DNA of 64,000 nt, from the NCBI GenBank assembly GCA_033297075.1, contig MU858115.1, positions 62,001 through 126,000 on the forward strand, in the 5' to 3' direction. The notes under the pieces were generated by a model. The model saw only the letters and a program-made list of their open reading frames with translations. It ran no database searches and had not been told where the DNA came from. The stretch comes from Rhypophila decipiens (Eukaryota > Ascomycota > Sordariomycetes > Sordariales > Naviculisporaceae). Positions 1 to 12,175 of the stretch are shown here, one piece after another; position 1 is the stretch's first letter, and each line of letters starts with the position of its first letter. The position numbers and the translations under genes were made by a program.

Positions 1-331
1 GCAACGTCGATCCTCAAAGCAGGAATAAAAGTTTGAGAGGAGATAAAAGACAACCATCTTGTTCAAGAACAATCACTCTCCCCGTTCATCGGTGTGTGGC
101 ATGTTGGAGACTTTGTTCATACTATAGTAATAAGGTTGTCATCAATCCTCAAAACAAAGCATAAATCATATCACCGATGTCTTTTAAGCTTATTGTTGCT
201 AATTAACGTTGTACCAAATTAAAATTCACTTCTGTATGGGAAAGTAACGTTATGAGAAAATTATGTTCTTTTTGAAAATGTTTATTATTATTATTCGCAT
301 CAACTCCTTCGACTTACCTTTTCTATTCCCC
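1..331. other. AT-rich left edge, no gene seen
   Basis: No convincing open frame is visible. It is probably the 3' flank of the minus-strand membrane-protein gene that follows. Confidence 0.5.
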
Positions 332-1105
332 TCAAAACATCTCCAAAAACCTACTCACACGACCTACTACCTGAGCAGTGGGCTGGGGCCGAGCAACACC
401 GTGACCTTCGTCATCAGCACCGCCGCCCCTCCCTCCTCGCCGATAAGCCGCCTCCTCCGTCATGAAAACACTCAGTCCGCTCAGCCTGCCCCACCCGAAC
501 CCGGAGCCCAGCTCTAGGTCGATATAGTAAGGGTCTGACTGAACGGGTGTTAGCCGACGGAGTGGGATGTTTTGGGCAGGCTTTGTCTTTTTGGGGATCA
601 AGCGGGCGACAAAACATCTCCATGAGTGGGACTCGCATCTTTTTTGGTGGCGCCGGATGGCCCATACGATCAGAGCGAGTACGAGGAAGGGTAGTATGAT
701 TGCTAGGGCCACCAGGGCCACTGTTAGGGGGTTGTTGAAGAAGGGTAGTGTTTCTGTGTGGTTATGGGTGTTTGAGGGTGTGTTTGTGGGTGTCATAGAA
801 CTTTCTACAACCGAGGTTGGTGTGATGCCAGTGGGCCTTACAAAGGGTTTTGGTGATGTTGTCCTGGAAGGAGTAGTAGTCATAACGCTCTCTGTAGGTC
901 TAAGGGGGGCTTCTGGTGCAATGGTTGTCATGTTCACTGCAGAAGAATCGTGAGTCTCGTTCAGTAAAGGAGGAAGAGCTCCAGCATAAGGGGCGTCCGG
1001 GCCTCGAAAGATGGGTTTCATTGAAGACTCATTCACTGTCACAAACGCGGTAGCCATGGCTGCGCTCAAGGCCAGAGCCCTCAAAATAACCGTACCGACT
1101 TGCAT
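332..1105 (-). CDS. Single-pass membrane protein with Ser/Thr/Pro-rich ectodomain
   Basis: An uninterrupted frame of 257 residues. The frame can be extended two codons upstream to a GTG, but the first ATG is at 1105 and leads straight into a hydrophobic signal-like stretch (LRALALSAAMATAFV). A Thr/Pro/Ser-rich segment with NxT sites follows (roughly residues 25-120). One strong transmembrane helix lies near residues 127-150 (VALVALAIILPFLVLALIVWAI) and is followed at once by basic residues (RRHQKR). The cytoplasmic tail is about 100 residues with a Gly/Arg-rich patch. This layout is shared by fungal cell-wall or plasma-membrane sensor-like proteins, but no named domain is visible, so no function is claimed. 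An intron near the C-terminus cannot be excluded. Confidence 0.6.
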   Translation of the reverse strand: MQVGTVILRALALSAAMATAFVTVNESSMKPIFRGPDAPYAGALPPLLNETHDSSAVNMTTIAPEAPLRPTESVMTTTPSRTTSPKPFVRPTGITPTSVVESSMTPTNTPSNTHNHTETLPFFNNPLTVALVALAIILPFLVLALIVWAIRRHQKRCESHSWRCFVARLIPKKTKPAQNIPLRRLTPVQSDPYYIDLELGSGFGWGRLSGLSVFMTEEAAYRRGGRGGGADDEGHGVARPQPTAQVVGRVSRFLEMF

Positions 1106-2311
1106 GTTCACTCAGACGTAGTTGCTACAGGTTTGTTATCAGAAGATTCTCTATGGGATTCTTATGTTACTAGCCGCTCTACTCTCCGAGACGTATAATC
1201 CGGTCCAGGCTGTGAAGACTGTGTGACGAGAGAAAAACGAAACTGTCAACGATACGGAATGCTGCACCTTTTAAATACATGTTGCTGCCTGCTCGAACAA
1301 GTCAGGTATTTCGAGATAACACTCATGAGCAAAGTACACGATGCATATCCTCTTCCAAACAATGGCATTGTTCTCCACTCCGCGATAAAGAGGCGCTCTG
1401 TCTCGAGATCGGATGTAATGTTGTAAATCGTAGAACCGTATATGTAAATGACAATGGCATTGTTCATCAACAATCTCATTATATTGAGGTCAAGAAACAC
1501 CAAGAAACGCCCAGTGCGTGGCGAGCGGCAGAAACGCCGGTAATTACTGTCCCGGTTACCTCCCGGTATTGAGGTTCGGCAAAATGATAAGCGGAGGAAG
1601 CCACGTCTCCCTCCCGTGCGGTACCTCCCCGGGCTGGCGGGTGTGGATTTCCCGGCTTGTCGCTTGCTCCTGCCAGCAGGTCGAGAACCTGCCCGATTTG
1701 GTGGTTTCGCTAGCCGTCCCCGATAAAACTTGCTCACGAACCACTTCACTTCCAGGAAGGTACTCGGGCTTGGAGGCTCTTGGTTTCATTTGGAATTCAT
1801 GTCCTTTTTTACTACCATTTTTACTTGCCAACCTCCTCCAGTCCCTTCCTTGATCCGCCAAGTCAACAGCAGTCCACCACCGGCGAAATTTCTCGGAGTT
1901 ATCCAGAAAGAGAAACTCCTGTTTATAATTGTTTCAGCTATTTACGAACACACCAAAATATAATATGCATGCAATGCTTCACACCAATCTTTGTACAACT
2001 GTCAGTGTTCACCCTCCACGGCGGAACTGCTACCGAGCCATCCGCTTGTGCAAGCTCACTTGTCGACTTGGCTCCGTCTGCGTCACAGTCCCAAGCCCAC
2101 CTATCCCATATCCAGACCACTCGAAATGTTCCGGTGTTCCAACACGGCGCGATCATCCCTTTCCGATCTCGTTCCAAGATCCACTCGCCCGTTTTGGGTC
2201 GCACGCTGCACGATGAGGCAACAATCAGCCATGGTGTGTGTGGAAAATGTGGCAAGGTGACAGCTTACTCACCTCTTATTGATGTCCACCCGCCTTCATC
2301 TCTCTTTCCTG
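1106..2311. other. Intergenic region, no supported gene
   Basis: Several overlapping frames of 70-330 codons exist on both strands, but none shows family motifs, plausible start context or splice logic. The long plus-strand frame entering 2312-2769 is antisense to the next gene. It probably holds the promoter of the gene ending at 332. Confidence 0.5.
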
Positions 2312-3274
2312 TTACATGGCTTGACCAAGCGGTGGGGGCGAGTCCGACTGCCTATCCGCAGCTGCCTGTGACTCCCACCACGCTTGCTCCTCTTGAACCT
2401 GTTGCATTGTCTGCACCATCTGGGAGTTTACCGACACTCTTCTTGGCTGCGGTGCGCGTAACTGCTCGTCCATCGATGGTCTTGGCCGGGCGTCAATTGA
2501 TGGCCTTGGGCGGGAGAAATCTTCAGATTTCCGTCCCGGTGGACTCCGGGGAATCTCAAAGGATGCAGGCCCGGGTGTCACAGAGGACGCGCGGCTTTGT
2601 GTTCTGGGGGGAATTGGTCTTGCAAAGTTGGCTGCACGAGGAACCACCGTCGGTGTCTCGGGCAATGGACGAGCAACAACAGCTGGTGTCTCGGGCAGTG
2701 GTGTTGTGTCATAGTAAGCCTTCTCGACCTGCAGGCCCCCACGCGGAGACACACCGACGATACTGTTGATGGACCCTCTCCGGCTGCCGGCCGGGATAGC
2801 ACCTGGTCCTTTTTTCAAGCTCGCCACGGACCTGACTGAGCTTGGCCGACTCGACGGCTGCATCTGTGGCAATGGGGGGCGCGAGAAGTTGGAGTTGGAC
2901 CTCACCGAGCTCTGTTTCGCAGTGGGGGAAATGGTGGAGGCTGAATCCCAACGCTTGAGCGGCGGCTTGACAGGGTCCCAGCTGGACCCCGTGTCCCACC
3001 TTCGGAGAGGATCGCCGGTGGAAGCGGTGCCATGACTCCAGGTCGATGCCGATCTCTCTAAACCCTTCGGAACGACTGGCGGGGGTTTCTCAATCTCGGG
3101 CTGCTTTGGATGTTGGCCATTTTTCTTTTCCTCGTCGCCAGAGGTCGTCTGGAGTTTGCGCTTCCCCTTCTGGACCAGGCTCACGACGAGGACCACAGGT
3201 ATCCAGGAGAAGCAGCCGACGACTGCAATAACCACAACAATTGTAGTCACGTTTCCATGCCAATCCCACGCCAT
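2312..3274 (-). CDS. Short-ectodomain single-pass membrane protein with long Ser/Pro/Arg tail
   Basis: An uninterrupted frame of 320 residues starting at an ATG. The first ten residues are followed by one long hydrophobic helix (TTIVVVIAVVGCFSWIPVVL, about residues 10-33) and a basic stop-transfer (QKGKRK). The remaining 280 or so residues are low in hydrophobics and rich in Ser, Pro and Arg, with repeated PLPETP motifs near residue 200 and several RPRPS-type basic/Ser motifs that could be phosphorylation or SH3-binding sites. This indicates a type III or signal-anchor membrane protein with a disordered cytoplasmic tail. I do not recognise the family. The opposite strand also has open frames, as expected from the biased composition. 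Confidence 0.6.
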   Translation of the reverse strand: MAWDWHGNVTTIVVVIAVVGCFSWIPVVLVVSLVQKGKRKLQTTSGDEEKKNGQHPKQPEIEKPPPVVPKGLERSASTWSHGTASTGDPLRRWDTGSSWDPVKPPLKRWDSASTISPTAKQSSVRSNSNFSRPPLPQMQPSSRPSSVRSVASLKKGPGAIPAGSRRGSINSIVGVSPRGGLQVEKAYYDTTPLPETPAVVARPLPETPTVVPRAANFARPIPPRTQSRASSVTPGPASFEIPRSPPGRKSEDFSRPRPSIDARPRPSMDEQLRAPQPRRVSVNSQMVQTMQQVQEEQAWWESQAAADRQSDSPPPLGQAM

Positions 3275-5620
3275 TTTGCCTGCTTCATCCGCTCCCGGCT
3301 AGAAGACAGAAGAGAGGGAACAAAGACATCCTGAGTCTCTCGCAGTTAAAATTGCTGAGCAGGTCAACCGAGAACTTGTAGCTCTGCCACATTGTGGTGG
3401 CTCCCGTCATCCGGAAGTCTAAACAGACTAAACTTCAGAGTTTGGACGGCCCGAAGTGGTCATGTATGTCGCCACGCGAAATATACTGCCAAAATGGAGT
3501 CGATGAGACGCACATTCCAGCCAGTCAGCACGCCAGTGAGACTCTTGAGATCATCGCCCTCGTCATCCTCAGTCCAGGAGGAGTTCAGCTGTCAAATTTG
3601 GATGGTTTCACTCAGTGGGTGCCAAAGTCAGACACCGGAGAATTACACTTCTGCCCAGAAACCAGAAACTCTTGTCATGGATAGCTCGTATGGCTAGAAG
3701 CACGATAGCTTCCGTCAAGAGATTGCCAAGGAGTTGGCGCACAATGGGTTGAATGGCAGTTGTCGACATGTCGCCCCAAAATAGTTAGCGTGTCTTGCAC
3801 GTGATTTGCTCGCTCGTCCATGCAGCCAAGACTTTTCGTTGCCCTAGCCGAACCGCGGTCAAATTTGGGGATGAACCGTGTGGGGCGGATGAACAAACTT
3901 GACACAATTTCAGCCCGGATTCATATTGAGCATGACGACAGCAATATCCAGCATATTGCGCTTTCTCCCACCTACCCGGTTTGCACAAAAACAACCTGGG
4001 AGTTCATTAAGCTAATAGATTGCTTTAAGCCTCAGCGTCCCAGTAGATCATGGGAGAGAGGCAAACGACATTTGCACATTTTGGTCATGTGTTTTGGGTC
4101 TTGAAGTCTTGAAGATGAAGGGACTCTTGGATTTTCTTGTCCAGTTCTTGTGCACGGCTCGGCGCCAGACGGGATTTCACCCGAAGACTCCCGGGAGGCC
4201 CACCATCACTGAGCTTGACAAAGCTGACAGTCAGGCCTTTCCCTCGCTCTCACCAGACGGATTCGACTGCCGCGAGAAAAAAAGATCTGAAATGTCTGAT
4301 GACCGACCAAGAACCAGGGTCTCTTGGTAAATGCGGGGACTCCAGCATGTCTTAAACCTGATTTGGACTTTGACCGATCGTGTGTGGGGAAACCGGAAGC
4401 CGAATGGGATGGGATTGAGAATGGGGAAAAACTGGGGGAAACACAGAATCCGGGGATGATGGGTTGACGGCTCTGACGCCTGACGGATCTCGAACTCTGG
4501 TCCCGGGATTCCCTTTGAGGATGGCAGCCAGGATGGACCTGCGAGCGAGATATTCCATGACAGCTCGACGCGACGACGGGACTTCGGAGCGACCAGCAAC
4601 AGTCGTTGTCTTGACAAAGCATGATCAGGGTGATTTTGGAGGTCAATGGATGATTCTGGTTCCTGGATTCTTCGGAGCCCTAGCGCACGCTAGAAGCGAC
4701 ACCAAGTCACCAAACATCGGATGCCGTTGCATTCGGCGCATGTCCTCCGTGACGACCCCGGACTTGGTCCTCGAGCCAAGGCCGCCCCTCCAATAAACGG
4801 CACTTACCCCCTGTCCATAGTCCCACAACCTTAATCTATCGCTCTCTCGCTTCGTCGAATCTCCAGTCCAACCGCCCTCCAAGTCTCGCAACATCCAGGT
4901 GTTGGCGTCACATCGCTGCTCTATTCCTGGCAATATCGTCCTTCTGCGTCGTTGCCCGTGATCTTAGTCTGCCTCAACGCTCAACGGCTTCCGCCGACCA
5001 CATTCCACTGGTTGGAACTTGGCACGCTTCTCCAACTCGACTGTGAGGGGTAGCGTGGTCCTCTCACTTGCTCCCTGACCCTCCGCGCCGACTCCACGAC
5101 AGCATTGTCGACAACACCACGGGTAGCCAGGACCGAGATGAGGTGCCACCTCGTCTCTTGCCACCGTCCCAAGGTCAACTCTCCAGCGCCACGAGATCCC
5201 ATGTCACCCACATCCAGTTCGTCACTAGTCTCCCCGTGGAGAGCCATGCAGGCGACGCTATCCTCCATGGAACCTGGCAAGAGAGCGTCCGGGTCCCTTC
5301 TTGAGCATCTGCGGGCCGGAAGCCGTCCTTCCTCGACGCGGACGAGCTCCAGATGGGGCGACTAAGCCAAGGCTCTGCCCTCCATGGCGTGTCTGTTCGC
5401 GGGGCCGATGTTCCTGCCCATGTTGATGGCTGGGTCTGTCCGCAGAGGAAGCGAAAGTGGTACGGATATGACCAGGAAAATGCAGAGGTCCTCCACGGCC
5501 TCATCATCTATATAATGCCAACTCTCCAGCCGCAAAGCATCTGTCTCGATCTTTCCTCCCTCATCCTCAAGCACATCTTTGCCCAAGGTCATCCCATCTA
5601 GTCTCCTCCAGATCCCCACC
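3275..5620. other. Long intergenic region upstream of the cellobiohydrolase
   Basis: About 2.3 kb with many short frames on both strands but none with recognisable domains. The last several hundred bases are taken to be the cellobiohydrolase promoter. Nothing else is supported. Confidence 0.5.
5399..5515 (+). promoter_or_regulatory. Core promoter elements of the cellobiohydrolase gene
   Basis: A TATATAA box lies at 5509-5515, about 106 bases before the ATG. A GCGGGG hexamer at 5399-5404 fits the SYGGRG consensus of the carbon-catabolite repressor CreA/Cre1. A TAAGCC at 5363-5368 (GGCTTA on the other strand) fits the loose GGCWWW site of XlnR/Xyr1. These hexamers occur often by chance, so only the TATA box is well supported. 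Confidence 0.45.
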
Positions 5621-7270
5621 ATGATTGCCAAATTCGCCGCCCTCGCCGCCCTCGTGGCCGGTGCCGCCGCTCAGCAGGTTTGCTCTCTCACCGCCGAGTC
5701 CCACCCTCGCCTTTCGTGGTCCAAGTGCACATCTGGAGGACAGTGCGCCAGCTCTACCGCCTCGGTCACCATTGACGCCAACTGGCGCTGGCTACACTCG
5801 ACTTCGGGCAGCACCAACTGCTACACTGGCAACACCTGGGACAAGACCCTGTGCAGCAGCGCCACCAGCTGCGCCAGCAACTGCTGTGTCGATGGTGCCA
5901 ACTATGGTGCCACCTATGGTGCTTCCACCAGCGGCGATGCCCTGACCCTCAAGTTCGTCACCAAGGGCGAGCACGGCACCAACGTCGGCTCCCGCATGTA
6001 CCTCATGGAGTCTGAGACCAAGTATCAGAGTACGCTCTAACTTCCACCACTGCTCGCCCTTCATGGCTTAAGTTGTTGCTAATGCCTTGACACAGTGTTC
6101 AACCTCCTCGGCAACGAGTTCACCTTTGATGTCGATGTTTCCAACATTGGCTGCGGTATCAACGGTGCGCTGTACTTCGTGTCCATGGACCAGGATGGTG
6201 GCATGGCCAAGTACAACACCAACAAGGCTGGTGCCAAGTACGGTACCGGTTACTGCGATGCTCAGTGCCCTCGCGACCTCAAGTTCATCAACGGCCTTGC
6301 CAACGTCGAGGGCTGGGAGCCTTCTGATGGCGACAAGAACGCCGGAGCTGGCCCCTGGGGCAGCTGCTGCTCCGAGATGGACATCTGGGAGGCCAACGGC
6401 ATCTCCACTGCCTTCACTCCCCATCCTTGCACCACTATCGGCCAGGAGAGGTGCAACGGCGACTCTTGCGGTGGTACCTACAGCAACGACCGCTATGGCG
6501 GCACTTGCGACGCTGATGGTTGCGATTTCAACGCATACCGCCAGGGTGATACCACCTTCTACGGCAAGGGCAAGACTGTCGACACCACCAAGAAGTTGAC
6601 CGTCGTCACCCAGTTCCTCAAGAACTCTGCTGGCGAGCTGTCCGAGATCAAGCGCTTCTACGCCCAGAACGGCAAGATCATCCCCAACTCCGAGTCTCGC
6701 ATCACGGGCAACCCCGGAAACAGCATCACCGACGGCTTCTGCGACGCCCAGAAGGAGATCTTTGGCGACATCAAGGACTTCCAGAAGAAGGGCGGCATGG
6801 CTCAGATGGGCCGCGCTCTCGAGCAGGGCATGGTCCTCGTCATGTCCATCTGGGACGACCACCACTCCAACATGCTCTGGCTCGACTCCACCTACCCCGT
6901 CGACCGCACCGGCCCCGGTGCTGCTCGCGGTGAGTGCCCCACCACCGGCGGCTCCCCTGCCGAGGTCGAGGCTCAGGTCCCCAACTCGAGCGTCACCTTC
7001 TCCAACATCCGCTTCGGCCCCATCAACTCGACCGTCGCCGGCCTCGGCAACGTCACTCCCGGCCAGCCTGGCGATGGCGGCAACCCCCAGCCCATCACCA
7101 CCACCACCCGCCCTCCTACTCAGATCACCACCACCACTCCTCCCGCTCCCAACCCCACTGGTGCCGACCGCTGGCAACAGTGCGGTGGCCAGGGCTTCAA
7201 CGGCCCCAAGAGCTGCAAGGCCCCCTACACATGCACCGTCATCAACGATTGGTATCACCAGTGCCTGTAA
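5621..7270 (+). CDS. cbh1: GH7 cellobiohydrolase I with C-terminal CBM1
   Basis: Secreted exo-glucanase that releases cellobiose from the reducing ends of cellulose. Exons 5621-6029 and 6096-7270 flank a 66-bp GT-AG intron that splits the ATG of [11 protein letters not shown], giving 527 residues, the usual length for Cel7A with a binding module. It has a signal peptide (about residues 1-18, ending AAAQQ) and a GH7 catalytic domain with the motif SEMDIWE, whose nucleophile Glu, Asp and acid/base Glu fall near residues 230, 232 and 235. A Thr/Pro linker ([16 protein letters not shown]) and a CBM1 with its CGGQGF...C...C pattern fill the last 36 residues. Codon use is strongly C-ending, as in highly expressed fungal cellulase genes. 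All key residues are present, so the enzyme should be active. Confidence 0.97.
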
Positions 7271-9878
7271 ATCCGGCCGACCTTGTCGAAGCTGGGAGAG
7301 GATCATCAGAAGGCATGATTTTATGAAGGAACAAAATTTGCATTTTGGACGGGAATTAGATTCATAACTGTATATAGTTTTTGCCTGACGATCATTCTCA
7401 CATCAGCGGGGGATTGCTTTCTTTTCTTCGATTCTCACAGTACATAACCTTATTGCATCAACATATTTTATACCTACCTATCTACGCTCTCAGACCATTG
7501 CCTGTGACTTGAATGTGATCATCTTTTCAGAAATTCCTTTGTGTCTTGATGAAGTGGAGCTCCTTGGGATTGTGGCGATCTCGACGTAACGTTGTTGATG
7601 CTCTGGGTCTTCACTCGCTTCAGTTTGGTTCTTTATTGGTCCCTTGTCATGTGTTGCGCCGGTAAACTGTCTCGTATTCTATATTATTGTCACTTTGCTG
7701 GGGGCACAACATATTCTAGCGTGGCCGAACCTCATTCCTCAACCTGACATGAACGGACCAGGAAGCCAAGTTCACTGTGACGTCTTTAGAATATACGTAG
7801 AGATGTGATATTGCCTGTTTGGCCAAAATCAAAGCAGCCATACACGATCTGTACCGACTCGCCGAGCTGGAAGCACAAAGGTCACACGCCCAGAAGTGAG
7901 AACTCCGAAGATCTGCTGTACGACTTCGGATATATTGCTGATGGCAACGTGGACGGCAGGGTTTGTGACTCGGTCCTTGTGAATCGTGATGCTGTCTTTT
8001 GCGGCCGCTACTAGCATTTCTGCAATAGATTCTTTCGTTTCCTTCACAAGAAATAGAGTGTAACAGCGGGAAAAGTTGACAGACTGTCAGGGCGTTAACT
8101 ACTCGCTGAGCTGACATTCAAGAGCCAATGCTTTCTTGTCCAGACTCCGAAGAAAGTAACGCAACTGCTAACAAAAATCTGCTACCCACCCCCCAGATGA
8201 TATGCTGAGGTTTGTGGATGGAGGCTCCCAAAGACTACCAATCACAGGACAACGAGATTCGGAGGTTGATCAAGAAGCGATCCGTATTTTCCTACGCGGG
8301 AACCCATTCAATCTCAGCTGGTATCCGTCACTACTAGGCTGCCATTTGTACCCAGTCCATCGAATGACATCTGCCCACCGTTTTCAGAATATCGAATGGA
8401 AGGGCACGGGGCGCCCAATGGAACACCATCTCGATTCTCGAGCCTGAGCACTATGCAGAGAAGTAGCTGCAATACACCGCTGCAGTGTTTGTTGCAGCAT
8501 CACGTTGCCCTTTCTTCATGTCAGGTCGCTCTCGGGTGCCAAGTATGCTTGACGTGACTGTACATGGCTGTTGACGGTTACACTACTGATACGGGAACGG
8601 GATGGGGCTTGCCTCCTTTTCTAGTGTACGGGAATAGTAGAACAGACGTCCAACCAGAGCTGAACGATGTGCAAAAACCACGGATCGATCAATATAAATC
8701 AACCTGATATTGAACGAACATGCTGGATGGTCGAATGTTACTTTCTGTTCTCGTCATATGTATCAACCCGGTTTTGGCATCAAGGTGTCACTACCTAACG
8801 TCAACCAGCCAACATGTTGTCTTGCTTTTGATGGATTTCGGGCTCCATCTTTCCGCGTTTAGACACGGCAGCACTTTTATGGAACAGGTAGGTGGGAGAC
8901 TGCAGAGTCTAGCTGCAGATGCCGGTCGATATCTCCTTCCTTCGGGGCCAAGCGGGTTCCCGACCCGCCGCCGGTCGGTCCCGGAGTTGCCAAACATCAG
9001 AAACATTTCCATTGTAGTTGCCATGCGCGGACTAGGCCGCAAAAAGCAGGCAAATCGGACAACAAGGGATTGGATTGAACAGATCCGGTATTCTTTCTTT
9101 GGAACATGGGCTGTTTTATCACACCATTCATTGAGAAGTTGGTTCGGCGAGATCTTACAATATCGGTGTCATTGTTACACCACCCCGCCGTTGGCGAACA
9201 CCTTCCCGAGCGGCAGGTCACCCAACCCTTGACTTCCACTCCCGGTCCCCAGGGTAGAAATAAATATCCGTACCCGGGCGTGCAAAGATCTTCCCGGGCA
9301 TGGTCAGACTCTGTCGGACATCAAGTCTTGCTCTTGTGATACTTGGACGTCGTCCACTTCCTCACCGTGTCGCTTGGCGGTTCTTTTGGATCCAGAAGAT
9401 TTGAACCCTATGAACGTTCCTTCCTTCTGTTTGTATAAGTAATTCCGTCCCATGTTTCGGCTGTCATCGAGTCGGCGAAGGAATCTACATCTCATTCTTT
9501 TCGCCAAACAGGTTGAAGCTCCTGCTCCAACAGTCCTGTCGATGCCAATCCGGGCACCTGCTGAGTCGGCTTCAACTTACTATAGCCACTTCCAGAACTT
9601 TGTTTGGAGAGACCCGCATCTCGGAGCCGAGTCAGCATCTTACAACTCACCACCTCAAGGAGGCACTTTCCCTCTGCTCTCCAGGAGGCACCTTCCCTCA
9701 GCTCCCAAGGCGTTATAGTGATTTATTCCCACCAGAGACCTCTAGGATCTACACCGACAAGCTCTACCCTACCAAAGGCTTGCACCAAGAACCAAGGACT
9801 CTTCTTGACATACTTGGAAGGTGGAGCAAAGCCTTCCTCGCTCAACTTTCTTCTTTCCTCTCCTAGGAGACCAGAACC
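7271..9878. other. Long intergenic region, no convincing gene
   Basis: About 2.6 kb. One minus-strand stretch (about 8085-7829) is a coding-looking fragment with a helical composition (motifs EMLVAAAKDSITIHKDR and NISEVVQQIFGVL) preceded by a possible 3' splice site, but I could not connect it to a start or other exons, so it may be a gene relic. The rest holds short frames only. The last part is the promoter of the O-methyltransferase. Confidence 0.4.
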
Positions 9879-12116
9879 ATGGCTCCTTTCCTGGACGCTG
9901 GCATCCTTAACCATGCGGACATGGACCGTCACGCAGATATTTACGAGGATGGCAGTACCTCAGCTCATCATTCCGATTCCGTCAAAGCTCTCAAAGCAGT
10001 CCACGAACTTCTCAACAAATTATTCTCCACGAGCAGTCCTTACCACAACAAGAACGAACCATTGAACAACGATACACTGGACGGCCTGGTCAACGACGCT
10101 TTTCTGATTCTTTCAAGAGCAGCAACTTTGACGCCCCCGAGTAGCCCAGGCCAACGACCCCAAGAAATGGATAACGGACAACAACAGCAAGACATCTCTA
10201 TGGCCAAGACTCGGGAAATCCACAATGATGTGGAATCTGATCCGATCATTCATGCCGTCAAAGCTCCAACACCGCACAATACTTTGGACGGATCCGGATC
10301 CCTGTCCGGGATCTCACCCGTCTCAACAAAGGCACCGACTACCCGACCAGATGTCAATACCACCAACGGAGCCGAACACACTGCACAGGTACCCGAGCCC
10401 GAGCGGCCGAATTACACCCAAGCCACTCTTACCTCGACCCTTGCCCACGAAGGCACCAAAGTCCCAGTGCCTGCCGGCGGAGGCCCCGAAGTCGTCGCCG
10501 CCAAGGTTGGAGCTGAGTCGGCTAACCACGCCACAACTGCAATCCATAATCATCATCCCAAGCCGAGCGCGCCGTCGTCGAAGAACCGCCTCGGCGAATT
10601 AGCCGAAACAATCACCCGCAGTGTCAATACTATCTCGTCCACATTAAACAGGCTCGGAGGCATCGCGGACTGCGAGGTAGCAGACCTCAAACTCGTCGAT
10701 GCGGCAAATGAGCTACTTGGCATGGTCCGGCCAGGGCAGGATACCATTATGGGCTGGTTCGCTCAGATGAGTGTCGTCTCGGCTGTGAATGTGTTTCAGC
10801 ACTGGGGGGTATTTGACCTCATTCCTTCTCAACCGGGGGTCGGTATTTCGTTCTGGAAGCTCGCCGAGAAGGTTGGTGTTGAGGAGGGGTTATTGAGTGA
10901 GTTTTCTTTTCTCTTGGGTATTTGATGTCAGAAGCCAAGCTAACCTGAGGAAATGTGTAAAGTCCGCATGTCCTGGATGTTAACATCCTCCTCTGTCCTG
11001 TGGTATTTCCCCCCCTCCACAGCTGGCAGTCACAAAGGCAGCCTCGCTCACACACCGACATCCCTCCTCCTCCGCTCACAATCGCCCTTGTCAAGCATGT
11101 TCAAACTTCTCCACACGAATATAGTTGAGACGTCGGCCATCATGCCCTCGTATTTCGACACCTACGGGCGCAAAGAGCCCGTTGGACCAGGTCATATACC
11201 CACGTCGTATCTAGCAGGCCAGCCGGAATTAGCATATTTCGACCTGCTGAATCAAGACCCGCAGCGAGTCAAGGAGTTCACTCATGCCATGAGTATCCAG
11301 CATCGACGGTCACCTATCACGGGCATGTTTGATCTGACTAGTGTGATTGCTTTGGCTGAGCAGATGGAGCAGTCTCGGAAACCGCAGGCTGAGGAACGGC
11401 CGATCTGGGTGGATATTGGGGGAAGTGATGGCGCGGTGGTCAAGACTTTCCGGGAGAAATACCCGGGCTTGAAGCCTGAGTGGTGTGTCGTGCAGGATCT
11501 GCCCCAGGTTGTGGAGGCCGCAAGGGAAGCTGCCAAGGATGATGCTCTTCTCAAGGGCGTGAGATTTTACCCGCTGGATTTTCATAATGAGGCGCCGGTT
11601 GAGGGTGAGTGTTCTTCTTCCTTTTCCATTCTTTCCTTGTGGTAAGGTGATCAAGCTAACCACTGCCTTGGGCACTGCTCAGGAGCACTGGTATACTACC
11701 TCCGCAACGTAGTGCGGGACTACTCTGATCCGGTAGTGATCAACATCCTGGCCAACATTCGCAAGTCCATGGTCCCACCTTCTTCCTCAACAGACTCGGG
11801 ACCCGGTACGGCACAGGCAGCAAGCAGGATCTTGATATCCGAGCAGCTTATTCCGTCCCCCCCACCTCTGTACGCCGCCTTCAAGGACTACGCTATGCTC
11901 GTTGTGGGGGGCAAAGAGAGGTCTCTTAAACAGTTTGAGGCTGTTGCTGAGGCTGCGGGACTGGTCATCACGGGGGTGTATCGCGACAACGGAACGCCAC
12001 ATGCTGTGATTGAGATGCAGTTTGACGAAACTGCGTCTCTTGTTGTCGGGTCCTCTTCCTTCTGCTTGAAGTGTGGTGGGGTGGTCCAAAGGCATGATGC
12101 CCAGATGGATTTGTGA
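9879..12116 (+). CDS. O-methyltransferase (COMT-like) with long N-terminal extension, catalytic His absent
   Basis: Exons 9879-10896, 10963-11604 and 11683-12116 (GT-AG introns with GCTAAC branch sites) give 697 residues, much longer than the usual 400-450. Residues 1 to about 230 are a low-complexity, Pro/Thr/Ser-rich extension. Then come a dimerisation/winged-helix part and the SAM-binding motif VDIGGSDGA (about 489-497) with the DLPQVVEAA loop typical of plant-type/fungal O-methyltransferases. The family's catalytic His, expected in an LHDWxD-like motif, is replaced: the sequence reads YYLRNVVRDYSD, with Arg at about 565. The C-terminal helix region (LYAAFKDYAMLVVGGKERS) is present. SAM binding looks intact, but standard base catalysis is doubtful. 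It may be a divergent or non-catalytic member. No other biosynthetic gene is adjacent. Confidence 0.85.
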
Positions 12117-12175
12117 AGAGAAGCGTGGATGGTTGGTTGGTAGCGGTTTCTTCTTGTCTTTTTTTGCGTTTCTTC

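Noticed and set aside
1780..2769. Plus-strand frame of 329 codons
   Set aside because: Half of it is antisense to the 2312-3274 membrane-protein gene, and it shows no signal, domain or splice structure.
6068..7306. Minus-strand frame of 412 codons opposite the cellobiohydrolase
   Set aside because: Shadow of the strongly C-ending codon use of the real gene; composition is only Ala/Val/Gly/Leu with no motifs.
7829..8085. Minus-strand helical coding-like fragment
   Set aside because: Looks like an internal exon, but I could not find matching upstream or downstream exons, so it is mentioned only as a possible relic.
8720..9232. Plus-strand frame of 170 codons with a hydrophobic start
   Set aside because: The signal-like start is followed by sequence with no consistent composition or Cys pattern; not enough to call a secreted protein.
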